Assembly: GCA_000965745.1 (NCBI GenBank)
Contig: CP009479.1
Span: 1,374,457 to 1,438,456 of the forward strand
Reading direction: 5' to 3'
Length of the DNA: 64,000 nt
DNA from: an uncultured archaeon
GTDB taxonomy: Archaea; Thermoplasmatota; Thermoplasmata; Thermoplasmatales; Thermoplasmataceae
Below are positions 45,599 through 53,706 of this stretch, piece by piece (the first letter of the stretch is position 1; each line of letters starts with the position of its first letter). The translations under genes were made by a program, and so were the position numbers. Under the pieces are notes generated by a model, which was given only the letters and a program-made list of their open reading frames with translations, searched no databases and was not told where the DNA came from.

Positions 45599-46612
45599 TC
45601 AACTTCTTCTCTTCAGGATTATTATGCTATGGTTCTCCACGCTGCTATCTGGCGAAATGGTTGAAACTACTCTTCCACCTTTCCTGAATCCGAGTATGAA
45701 TGTACCCGGAACTTCATACTCGTTGTATACCAATGAAAATGGCTTTCCCGAATACTTTTTCAGGTCTATCTCCTTAAGCTCGGTATCTCCCTTTCCATAG
45801 ATCAGGTCTTTGAGGATCTTGGACAGCCCGGGATGATCAATAGAGTTCGAAATAAGCTGTGAGGACAATTTCCCCTTGACAATTATTTCGTCTATACCTA
45901 CATTGACTGCATGAACTTCGTTGGCCGAATCTAGAATTTCGGCTACCACATACGTGTCAGGATTGCTCTTTCTGACAGTCATGCCCATCAGGATGGTTCT
46001 GGCATCTACTTCCGAGTACTCTTCATCGCTTGCAGATCTTCCAGATAATATGATCACAGTATCTGATTTTGAAATTCCTGCATTTTTGAGGGACTCCTCT
46101 TCAAGGCAGCTTCCTTTCACATACCTGAACTCAATCCCTTCTTCCTTAATTTCAGACCTTGCCACTACCACTACCGGGACAGATTTTCTGTTCAGTTCGC
46201 TTATTATATCCTTTCCAGTTGAATCAAAGTTGCATATGATTACATGCTCTCTCAATCTTAGCCTCACTCTCCCTATTCTCTGTGATATCTTGGAATTAAC
46301 TATATTTGCAGACACAGATGCAAGCAGGTAGCCTAAGCTCCCAATTCCCACCACCATTATTAGCATTGCATTCAGCCTTCCAAGATACCCTATGACTGCG
46401 GTATCTCCGTAACCAACGGTTGTCAGTGTCTGCATTGTCCACCAGAGACTTGTGAACAGGCTGTGTATTCCAGAAGAAGGTATGCTGTTTTCAAGGTAGT
46501 ACTCTGACAGTGTACCGTAAATTATCACAGTTATTGTACTGAGGGATGACCCTACAACCCCTTTCTTTATGGTTTTGCCAATTTTCCTTAGGAATATCCA
46601 TATGGGAATCAT
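45599..46612 (-). CDS. two-helix potassium channel with RCK (TrkA-N/C) domain
   Basis: About 337 residues. Two membrane helices (about 20-36 and 75-100) flank a pore loop with the K+ filter TTVGYGD. Next come an RCK N-lobe (HVIICNFDSTGKDIISELNRK, with a Rossmann-like start in which the usual GxGxxG is altered to NFDSTG) and a TrkA-C domain at the end. It is an MthK-like ligand-gated channel. ATG 46612 is preferred over a TTG at 46624. Confidence 0.9.
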   Translation of the reverse strand: MIPIWIFLRKIGKTIKKGVVGSSLSTITVIIYGTLSEYYLENSIPSSGIHSLFTSLWWTMQTLTTVGYGDTAVIGYLGRLNAMLIMVVGIGSLGYLLASVSANIVNSKISQRIGRVRLRLREHVIICNFDSTGKDIISELNRKSVPVVVVARSEIKEEGIEFRYVKGSCLEEESLKNAGISKSDTVIILSGRSASDEEYSEVDARTILMGMTVRKSNPDTYVVAEILDSANEVHAVNVGIDEIIVKGKLSSQLISNSIDHPGLSKILKDLIYGKGDTELKEIDLKKYSGKPFSLVYNEYEVPGTFILGFRKGGRVVSTISPDSSVENHSIIILKRRS

Positions 46613-46702
46613 TTGCAGCCTCAAATAATCACTAATTCTTTAGTGTTGTTGCCCTCCTCAATATGTCATTGATCATATTTTAAACCTCATTCAGGTTGCC
46701 CA

Positions 46703-47180
46703 TCACTTTCGAGCGTCTTTCCTTCCAGCTGGCCTGAAGGGATCTGAGTGCCTCAGTACAGAGAATGTAAGGCCAATTATCGGGCTGGTTGAGATGAACG
46801 CTTCAACCTGGACAAGGAAAGGTACTGAATTGTCCGGAATTATTCCTTTGGCAAAATCGGTGACCATTAATCTTATGCCGATGAAAATAGTAAATAGAAA
46901 AAGCCTGTTGACCCGGCCAAGAATTGGATGCTGAAGGCTTTCACCGGAGATATTCGGTATAAGACCAACCAGAACCGGATACGCGGCAAGAAGAAGTCCT
47001 GAAATGTGTCATAAAGCGACAGGAGCGCCTGGTTTGAAAAGAAAACGACAATTTGGGCCCAACATTAGGAAGATAGGCTGGAACATAGCTGTTTCTCAGA
47101 TAGTTTCTAGCGAGAAGTAAGGTGATTGCAGGAGGTAATATCACTATCGTCCCGACCCTGTGCAGGCTTCTACCATCCAT
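46703..47180 (-). pseudogene. frameshifted membrane-protein gene
   Basis: Three reading-frame segments on the minus strand join into one protein-like sequence. The ATG at 47180 gives MDGRSLHRVGTIVILPPAITLLLARNYL. After a shift near 47030-47040 another frame reads SNQALLSLYDTFQDF. After a second shift near 46990 a third frame reads LLAAYPVLVGLIPNISGES, HPILGRVNRLFLFTIFIGIRLMV and VPFLVQVEAFISTSPIIGLTFSVLRHSDPFRPAGRKDARK before TGA. The parts have membrane-helix character and natural codon use. It is a decayed gene or has two base errors; the family is not recognised. Confidence 0.6.
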
Positions 47181-47217
47181 ATGGCCCTGACTCCTGCCAT
47201 ATTACGATCACACGGGC

Positions 47218-47255
47218 AGAAAGCCCACATGCTTTAGCCATGTGAGCATGTCCGG
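47218..47255 (+). repeat. IS605-type right-end-like hairpin
   Basis: AAGCCCACATGCTTTAGCCATGTGAGCATGTC contains CACATG (47226-47231) and CATGTG (47239-47244) around CTTTAGC, and an outer GCCC-ACATGCT / AGCATGT-CC-GGGC symmetry. The pattern AAGCCC-stem-CTTTAG-stem-GAG-ATGTC resembles right ends of IS200/IS605 elements, and the tail is like GAGGATGTC in the complete element of this window. No tnp gene adjoins it. It is distinct in sequence from the 33483 remnant. The rest of 47181-47349 shows only the promoter region of the next gene. Confidence 0.4.
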
Positions 47256-47349
47256 GCACCCATAACGGTAGGCAGATAAAATTATCTATCATTTCCCTGC
47301 AATAATTTTTATCCTAACAATGCCCTAATGGAAGTAGACTGGTGATTAA

Positions 47350-48291
47350 TTGTCTATTGCAGTATTACTTGAAGCGGGGGTTATTTCAGCCATTGTTGCC
47401 TTTATTGTATCTTTCTTCACAGTGAAGTTTCTCGCCATAAAAGGGAGGAGACGCCTTCCAGTCAATAAACTCGCAAAACCAGAAAGGAAATACGAGGATC
47501 CACGACGGCAGAAACCGATTAACAAGAAGGTGAAGGAGAAAGAAAAATCCAGGAAAATGGAGTATGAGACTAGCCCGGATCATAGCGCAGTCCTCCGAAA
47601 GATAGCATCGGACATGAGATCGCAGCTTAAGGGCTTCAGCGATTCCATCTCCAGGGTGCCCGTTCCTGTCGTTGTTCCAGAGATTTCTACGATGGCTCTG
47701 TGGTCAGACCTTATCCGCAACCATCTTCAGGAGAATGAATTTGACTTTGAATCCGGCTGGTACAGGTACATAGAACTCTTAAGGGAGCATTCAAGGCTGG
47801 AGGCAAACCTGTTCATAGATATCGAGGCACTTATAAAGGAGAAAATGGTTGGGTACGCTGCAGTAAATAATGACAATGTGAACATTGCCCCTCCGGAGAA
47901 CACTGTTTATTACAATTCTGAGCTAATAGGATCTATAATGAGGAACTGGCTGGACTCAATACGCGGTTCTGATCTTCATTATCCTCTTGATAACGGAACA
48001 GACTTGGGCATGGAGGATGCCAAGAAGTATCTCAAGATACCGGATGCAAGGTTCCTTACACTATATAACAAGAAAATAGGGTCAGGGCCCGAGGTGATTG
48101 TAGAAGAACTGGAGACCATAGCTAGAGAACTTCTGTTGAACTTTCACGACACCCCTTCATTCGTGAAATACAGATCGAACCTGACTGAAAATGAAACCGA
48201 GGTAACGACGCTTCAAACCAGGCTGAAGGGCATTCTCAGCAACCTTGAGGCTTTGCCAGTCTTCAAGGGGCTCTGCGAATATTCGCATTGA
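47350..48291 (+). CDS. membrane-anchored protein of unknown function
   Basis: 313 residues. An N-terminal membrane helix (VLLEAGVISAIVAFIVSFFTVKFLAI, about 5-30) is followed by a very basic linker (about 32-70) and a soluble, mostly helical domain (about 75-313) with WYRYIELLREHSRLEANLFIDIEALIKEKM and a C-terminal coiled-coil-like stretch. No family is recognised. The TTG start at 47350 is supported by GGTGA (47341-47345) four bases upstream. An inside-facing soluble domain is predicted from the basic residues after the helix. Confidence 0.7.
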   Translation: MSIAVLLEAGVISAIVAFIVSFFTVKFLAIKGRRRLPVNKLAKPERKYEDPRRQKPINKKVKEKEKSRKMEYETSPDHSAVLRKIASDMRSQLKGFSDSISRVPVPVVVPEISTMALWSDLIRNHLQENEFDFESGWYRYIELLREHSRLEANLFIDIEALIKEKMVGYAAVNNDNVNIAPPENTVYYNSELIGSIMRNWLDSIRGSDLHYPLDNGTDLGMEDAKKYLKIPDARFLTLYNKKIGSGPEVIVEELETIARELLLNFHDTPSFVKYRSNLTENETEVTTLQTRLKGILSNLEALPVFKGLCEYSH

Positions 48292-48318
48292 ACACCCTAC
48301 AAAGAGGATATGTCAGGT

Positions 48319-48537
48319 TCAACGGCCCCTAAGCCACTGGCCTATGAGTATCGAAAGAACAATGAGCCCCGCAGCCAGCAAAACTAGGCCGGAAATCAGC
48401 ACCGTTCTGTGAATGCTGGATACAACCTCCGATATAACAACGCCGATCAAGTACCCGCCAACAACCGTTATCACTATACCTACGATGAATGTAATCAGTT
48501 TGTATGGTATCTCCCCATTCTTGCTGCCTTCTGCCAT
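48319..48537 (-). CDS. small two-helix membrane protein
   Basis: 72 residues with two hydrophobic helices, KLITFIVGIVITVVGGYLIGVVI (about 13-36) and VLISGLVLLAAGLIVLSILIG (about 46-66), a short loop, and a basic end QWLRGR. No family is recognised. ATATTTAAAATATAA centred 26 nt before the ATG supports a leaderless mRNA. It is convergent with the preceding unknown gene. Confidence 0.6.
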   Translation of the reverse strand: MAEGSKNGEIPYKLITFIVGIVITVVGGYLIGVVISEVVSSIHRTVLISGLVLLAAGLIVLSILIGQWLRGR

Positions 48538-48623
48538 ATTGATCAGTTAATATTATTATATTTTAAATATTAACATTTTGTATAATTATTGTAACATGTA
48601 TACCATGCGCCTGCTGCATCATC

Positions 48624-49724
48624 CTAACTTCTTGGCTCTATGTGTGTGAGAAGCCTGTAACCAGGGAATTTCTGGCGAAATCTTTCATCAAGTTTGTGGG
48701 CTACATCATGAGCCTTCTCAAGTGTAATATTCCTTTCAAACACAAGATGCAACTCTGCAATTGATGTACCGAGAGACTCTCTGATCTCCAGCCCATGAAA
48801 GCCAACAATCTCCTCTTCCTGGTTTATCAGGTCCTTGATAGATTTCTCTATATCTTCTATTAAGGCAGTTCTACGTGTATCGACATGAACATGCGCAGAA
48901 TAAAAGCCGTTATTCGTCAGCTCATCCTGCACCATGTGGGAAATTGCGTGAGCCGAAGAGGCATCCAGATTGCCTGAGAGCACAATTGTGATATTGACAA
49001 CAACCCTTTCCCCGTATTCATGGACTTCTATTTTTCCTATGTCTCTCACTCCTTTGATTCCCAGGGAAATCAGCCTGGCCTTGTCTATCAGGTCCTTGCT
49101 CTGGAAGCCTCCCATTAGCTGATTTATGCTCTTCCTGCCGTAAGAAAATCCAAGGTAAATCAAGAACAATGCAATTGCCGCACCGATCGCAGGATCAACG
49201 AAATTATACCCCTGCCCACTCAATATGAGTCCGACAATAACTGCTCCGGTAACGAGGTTGTCTGATTGTTCATGCCAGTAATCGGCCGACATGAATTCTG
49301 CTGACTTCTCCTTGCCCAGCCTTGAAACATAGACGCCAAGGAAGAACTTGACCGGTATCGTGATAGCAATCAGGATCACGTAAAGAGTGGAATATCTTAT
49401 GACAGCAAGATGCCGTATGTCGAAGTATTCCCCTCCGAGTATAGCTGCACCGGTGGCTATCAACGTAGCCGCAAGGACAAAGAGAACCACGTACTCGGCA
49501 CGTCCATGCCCGAATGTGTGCTCCTCGTCAGGAGGCATGTAGGCATATGTTATCCCTGCGAACATTGACAATCCAACCAGAGCATCCGTCAAGGAATTGA
49601 AAGAATCTGAAACAAGAGCGTAACTGTGGATATACACGCCAATGATAAGCTTGTATACAAACAAGGCCACGTTCACGGATAGAACAACAATTGAACCTGT
49701 TTTCAGTACGGCTCCCCTGTCCAA
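48624..49724 (-). CDS. cation diffusion facilitator transporter
   Basis: The 366-residue CDF protein would export divalent metal ions in exchange for protons. Six membrane helices carry the metal-site motifs ALVSDSFNSLTDALVG and YWHEQSDNLV, and the HTFGHGRAEY loop that marks the family. Two cytosolic CDF-type domains appear after residue 210, one with HVHVDTRRTALIEDI. The second tail domain makes it longer than the E. coli proteins. Metal specificity (Zn, Fe, Mn) cannot be decided. The TTG start is supported by ATTTAAATC about 28 nt upstream. Confidence 0.9.
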   Translation of the reverse strand: MDRGAVLKTGSIVVLSVNVALFVYKLIIGVYIHSYALVSDSFNSLTDALVGLSMFAGITYAYMPPDEEHTFGHGRAEYVVLFVLAATLIATGAAILGGEYFDIRHLAVIRYSTLYVILIAITIPVKFFLGVYVSRLGKEKSAEFMSADYWHEQSDNLVTGAVIVGLILSGQGYNFVDPAIGAAIALFLIYLGFSYGRKSINQLMGGFQSKDLIDKARLISLGIKGVRDIGKIEVHEYGERVVVNITIVLSGNLDASSAHAISHMVQDELTNNGFYSAHVHVDTRRTALIEDIEKSIKDLINQEEEIVGFHGLEIRESLGTSIAELHLVFERNITLEKAHDVAHKLDERFRQKFPGYRLLTHIEPRS

Positions 49725-49870
49725 GGTTTTTGATCATAGTCATCTGATTTAAATTTGCTTTGGATCTGCAAGCTCTAATTCCCACTGTCAGGCTTGAAAG
49801 TCGGGAGTATCATGTCAAAAACATTTATCCGGAAATGTATCATGTGCACCTGTCTGATTGGGGTAGCAAT

Positions 49871-50701
49871 ATGAGTTTGACAAACAGGACGATCGTTGAA
49901 ACCGGATGGCTCGCTAAGCATCTGCGCGAAGATGACATTGTAGTTGCAGATTGCAGGTACAACCTTATGGATTCCTCCGAAGGCCGGAAGAAGTACCTTT
50001 CTGGACACATACCCGGAGCCTATTTTGTCGACATGGAAACTGACCTCACTGGTGAAAAAAAGGAACATGGCGGCAGGCATCCAATTCCCGACAAGGATGA
50101 CTTTTCCAAAAAAATGTCAGCCATCGGAGTTGAAAAAGGGAAAACGGTAGTTGCGTATGATGACGACCTGTCTGGTGCGTCCAGACTGTGGTGGCTGCTG
50201 AATTATTTCGGCCATGATCATGTGTACGTGCTGAACGGCGGCATAGGAAAGTGGATGGAGGAGGGTCGTGAGATATCTCTGGAACTCCCGGTTGAAATGA
50301 ACAGCCGTTTTGAGCCCGCAGTCAACCACGATCTGCTCTTCGATGTTCACACTGTCAGGAGCAGCCGATCAAACGTTATTGTCGATTCCCGCGCACCGGA
50401 AAGGTATGCGGGCAAACACGAGCCAATAGATTTTAAAGCAGGGCACATACCGGGTGCTGTAAACATATTCTACAGGGATGCTATGAATCCAGAGGGGAAG
50501 ATAAAGGAGCGCGATGACCTGAGGAAGCTCTATAAAAACACGGGCCCATCCCCCGTTATATATTGTGGTTCGGGCATAACTTCCTGTGTAAACATTCTTG
50601 GAATGGCTGTGATCGGAATAGAAGCCAAATTGTATCCTGGCAGCTGGAGTGACTGGATAAGTTACCCTGAAAACGATGTTGAAACAGAAGCTGGCTCATA
50701 G
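49871..50701 (+). CDS. two-domain rhodanese-like sulfurtransferase
   Basis: The 276-residue protein has two rhodanese domains. The N-terminal domain (1-125) has DCRYNLMDSSEGRKKYLSGHIPGAYFVDMETDLTG but no active cysteine. The C-terminal domain has C232 in VIYCGSGITSC, the loop type of thiosulfate or mercaptopyruvate sulfurtransferases. ATG 49871 begins MSLTNRTIVETGWLAKHL, the typical start. The leader carries GGGGTAG before it. It could supply sulfane sulfur to thiolation pathways or detoxify cyanide. Confidence 0.9.
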   Translation: MSLTNRTIVETGWLAKHLREDDIVVADCRYNLMDSSEGRKKYLSGHIPGAYFVDMETDLTGEKKEHGGRHPIPDKDDFSKKMSAIGVEKGKTVVAYDDDLSGASRLWWLLNYFGHDHVYVLNGGIGKWMEEGREISLELPVEMNSRFEPAVNHDLLFDVHTVRSSRSNVIVDSRAPERYAGKHEPIDFKAGHIPGAVNIFYRDAMNPEGKIKERDDLRKLYKNTGPSPVIYCGSGITSCVNILGMAVIGIEAKLYPGSWSDWISYPENDVETEAGS

Positions 50702-50712
50702 ATGAGAGGAAA

Positions 50713-51219
50713 TCAAGCCCCAATAAATGGGAGCTCCCTCATGGAAACCCCAACCATCAGCCTGTCCCAGTCACCCAATGGGATTTTTCTGCACACCAGA
50801 TAACATCCGCCCTCTTCTTTTGAATCCATTCTGCAGAACTTTCCGAAGTGGCCATTCTCATTGCTGTTGACCTCGGTGTAGAAGTTCATTTCCTTCCCAT
50901 GCAGGTAAACTGCCTTATAATCTGTTCGCCGGAAAACAGTATCATCATCGTTTTCCTCATCAGGGGCCTCATCCCATTCCCAGAATATCCTCACGTTTCT
51001 GATGGAGATGGATCTTCCCATGATTTTTCTAACATGGACCCGGATAATCATTTCAACTTCTTCTTCAGCTTTTCCCCATATGACATCCCTTCCGTTTTCT
51101 TCAATAATGGACCTGCAGATGGATGGCGCAAATCTTGAGCCGAGGAGAAAATTTCCACCTTCAAGATCATCCGAAAAGATTCGGATACTCTTCAAGAGCG
51201 AACAGTTTTGGACAGGCAC
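50713..51219 (-). CDS. protein of unknown function, 168 residues
   Basis: A soluble protein with five cysteines (NCSLL, ICRS, FCRM, GCYL, VCRK), alternating beta-strand-like segments (EEEVEMIIRVHVRKIMGRSISIRNVRIFWEWDE) and an acidic loop DEENDDDT. No family is recognised. The start is GTG at 51219: TTTAACTAG, centred about 27 nt upstream, fits a leaderless mRNA. It ends 11 nt after the convergent rhodanese gene. The 211-nt gap up to the MFS gene (51220-51430) shows no other gene. Confidence 0.6.
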   Translation of the reverse strand: MPVQNCSLLKSIRIFSDDLEGGNFLLGSRFAPSICRSIIEENGRDVIWGKAEEEVEMIIRVHVRKIMGRSISIRNVRIFWEWDEAPDEENDDDTVFRRTDYKAVYLHGKEMNFYTEVNSNENGHFGKFCRMDSKEEGGCYLVCRKIPLGDWDRLMVGVSMRELPFIGA

Positions 51220-51430
51220 ACAGGAATAAACATGAGGCCTAGTTAAATGTTGCCACAGAATATCGTATCATCAGCTTGCTATTCTGGTCTGGCTGTTAAT
51301 GCACGCGCTTTGTAGTTGGAACGATTATGGGCAGATGATGAACCTGGAAACCAATATCCCATGAAGCTTGCTAATGAACTGTGCGAATGTCCATGGCCGT
51401 ACTTGAAATAATAATCAGTTTCAGAAGTCA

Positions 51431-52705
51431 TTACTTCCGGCTTGGCCCCTGTATGTCTGCTCCGCTGTTGATGGTATTGTATTCTTTTTCAATGACAGGG
51501 GAGAGTGCGTAGTACCCGAGAGCTGAGATCAGGGAAACTGCTGCTATTACGTACCAGCCAAGGAATGCGCGCGATATGAGCAGACCGAACAGAAGCGGCC
51601 CTATATACGAGGAAAGTGAAATGCCGGCTCTTGAGAAGGCAAAGTAAAACCCCTGGTACCTCCCCCTATTGTGCTCTCTTGAGAACAGTGTGGCTACTAC
51701 CTGGGTGGGCACTGCCACCATTATTTCTCCCAGCGTTGTCAGAGTAATTGCTATCAGCAGCGGTATGAGCCCATCAGCCCTTCCTATGGCAACAAACCCT
51801 GCTGCCATGAGGACAGAGCCAAGAGCAATGGGAAACAACCTCATTCTTCTCTCTATGCCCATGGCTCTGGAGATCGGGACCTGCAGAACTGTTATAAGAA
51901 GGCCGTTTGTCGTGAGGACTATTCCTATTTTCACGCTGGAAAGCGAAAGGAACTGGGACTCGAAAACGGATAGGGGAATAGCCTGGTACCCTATGGCAAG
52001 CCAGGAGATGAAAATGAGCACGAAGAACGGGAAAAGGCCCCGTTCAAGCCCAAGTGAGAATTTTCCCGGACGTTTGTCATCTTTGAATCTTAGGGCGTAT
52101 TTCGGGTTAATTTTGATCTTCATCAGGGCCACTACTGCTGAAACGAGGGTTACGACAGCCCCGAAAACAAAAATTGAACTGTATCCGTAGTAGGCTATGA
52201 GAAACCCTCCTGAAACCGGCCCTATAGTGAAACCCAAATTAACGCCTACGTAAAGAAGAGACATCCCGCTGGCCATCTGCCCTTTCTGCCTGTCCGATAC
52301 ATGGGAGGAAAGGGCAAGCTGCGAAAGGTTGTTGAACAAGCTGAGGACGGGGTACGAGATCATGTAAAGAAAAACGGGGCTGTCCTCCACCACAAAAAGT
52401 GCCAGCAGTGCATAAAATACAGTGGATACGGACAACCCAATAACAGTCAGCGTCTTGGTTCCAAGAACATCTGACAGCCTCCCCCCGACTATCTGGCCTG
52501 CAATACCCAACACTCCTGAGGCAAGGTATATTATCCCTACCTGTGTCACCGGGACACCTTTTACCTGGAGAAGGAAAACAGCAATAAACGGGAAGCTTGT
52601 GCTGAACCCTGTATAGGCAAGCGTAACAGCAGTGAAAATGGTGTAGTTTTCCCTGGCAACATCATTCGGGTCTGCCAAAGGCTGGAGCTGTCCCTTAACG
52701 GTCAC
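51431..52705 (-). CDS. MFS transporter (drug/solute exporter-like)
   Basis: The 424-residue protein has twelve predicted membrane helices. GGRLSDVLGTKTL, the MFS loop 2-3 motif, is at about residues 74-86, and the central loop (about 195-215) is basic. A general drug-efflux or sugar-type carrier is plausible; the substrate cannot be named. The GTG start at 52705 has GTATAAAC about 28 nt upstream. It is transcribed divergently from the ABC exporter. Confidence 0.88.
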   Translation of the reverse strand: MTVKGQLQPLADPNDVARENYTIFTAVTLAYTGFSTSFPFIAVFLLQVKGVPVTQVGIIYLASGVLGIAGQIVGGRLSDVLGTKTLTVIGLSVSTVFYALLALFVVEDSPVFLYMISYPVLSLFNNLSQLALSSHVSDRQKGQMASGMSLLYVGVNLGFTIGPVSGGFLIAYYGYSSIFVFGAVVTLVSAVVALMKIKINPKYALRFKDDKRPGKFSLGLERGLFPFFVLIFISWLAIGYQAIPLSVFESQFLSLSSVKIGIVLTTNGLLITVLQVPISRAMGIERRMRLFPIALGSVLMAAGFVAIGRADGLIPLLIAITLTTLGEIMVAVPTQVVATLFSREHNRGRYQGFYFAFSRAGISLSSYIGPLLFGLLISRAFLGWYVIAAVSLISALGYYALSPVIEKEYNTINSGADIQGPSRK

Positions 52706-52920
52706 AGGCCACTCCGAAAGAAGTACTCATTGTATAAACAGGCTGGAACACTGACATTAGCCATCTAACAATCTCAGAGGTATAATTCATCCCCGGTATG
52801 AACCTTTCTTGGAACAGGGTCGACTTTTCCCATCTCGAATATATAACCGCTTGGCATGCGATATTTCCGTGAAACCTGACCAAAAATCTCGCCACAGCCT
52901 TACATGTACGTCATAACGGT

Positions 52921-52945
52921 TTAATTCAACCTTCAATTGAATTAA
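52921..52945 (+). promoter_or_regulatory. perfect 9-bp inverted repeat over the ABC exporter promoter
   Basis: TTAATTCAA (52921-52929) and TTGAATTAA (52937-52945) are exact inverted repeats with a 7-nt spacer, ending 2 nt before the ATG at 52948. The left arm overlaps the TATA-like TTTAATTC about 25 nt upstream, and the right arm covers the transcription start. A dimeric repressor bound here would block both. The likely ligand-linked regulator is not encoded beside it. Confidence 0.55.
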
Positions 52946-52947
52946 TT

Positions 52948-53706
52948 ATGGTGCTGGTTGAGGAAGAAACTCTTTCCGGAACACATACGAACTGCATAAG
53001 CGTAAACGACGTTACCAAATCCTACGGAAAGAACCCGGCACTCAGCGGATTGAGTTTTTCCATCCCATGCGGAGAGAAATATTCCCTGATTGGTCCAAAT
53101 GGCGCAGGGAAATCCACGACTCTAAAGCTCCTTGTAGGGCTGCTTGTTCCTGACAGGGGGTCTGTATCTATTGACGGCATTGACCCTACAACAAAGAGGG
53201 CCAAGAAACTCATTGGATACCTTCCAGAAGACGCGTCCCCGTACAATACTCTTTCAGTGAGGGAGAACCTGGAATACATTGGTGCGATAAGGGAAGTCCA
53301 GAATCTGAGGGAGCGGGTTGATCAGCTCATTTACGAAATGGGCCTTTCTGAATATGAAAAATCCAAGGTAAGCAAACTCTCAAGGGGGAACAGGCAGAAA
53401 CTTGCAGTTGCACTGTCGGTGATCCATGAACCGGACATACTGCTTCTCGATGAACCGCTGAATTACCTCGATATTCCCACCCAGGAAAAGACGATCTCCA
53501 TCTTTGACAGGCTTAATGCAACCGTTCTCGTATCAACGCACATAATGTCAATTGCTGAAAGGCTTACTCACGGGGCAATTGTGATATCCAGGGGAAGAAC
53601 AATCTGGGACGGCACTATGGAACAGCTTAAACAGCTTGGGGACCCGACGGAAGCCATTGAAAAAATTGTAATGAGGTTGATGACTGGTGCAGCCCCGACT
53701 CATTAG
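52948..53706 (+). CDS. ABC transporter ATP-binding protein
   Basis: The 252-residue ATPase has Walker A GPNGAGKSTT (about residues 49-58), the Q-loop region replaced by YLPEDASPYNTLSVREN as in export-type ATPases, signature LSRGNRQKLAVALS and Walker B ILLLDEPLNYLD with the H-loop STHI. Signature Ser-Arg-Gly-Asn rather than Ser-Gly-Gly-Gln is common in this export subfamily. It overlaps the permease gene by 20 nt. Sequence near the start has an inverted repeat. Confidence 0.94.
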   Translation: MVLVEEETLSGTHTNCISVNDVTKSYGKNPALSGLSFSIPCGEKYSLIGPNGAGKSTTLKLLVGLLVPDRGSVSIDGIDPTTKRAKKLIGYLPEDASPYNTLSVRENLEYIGAIREVQNLRERVDQLIYEMGLSEYEKSKVSKLSRGNRQKLAVALSVIHEPDILLLDEPLNYLDIPTQEKTISIFDRLNATVLVSTHIMSIAERLTHGAIVISRGRTIWDGTMEQLKQLGDPTEAIEKIVMRLMTGAAPTH

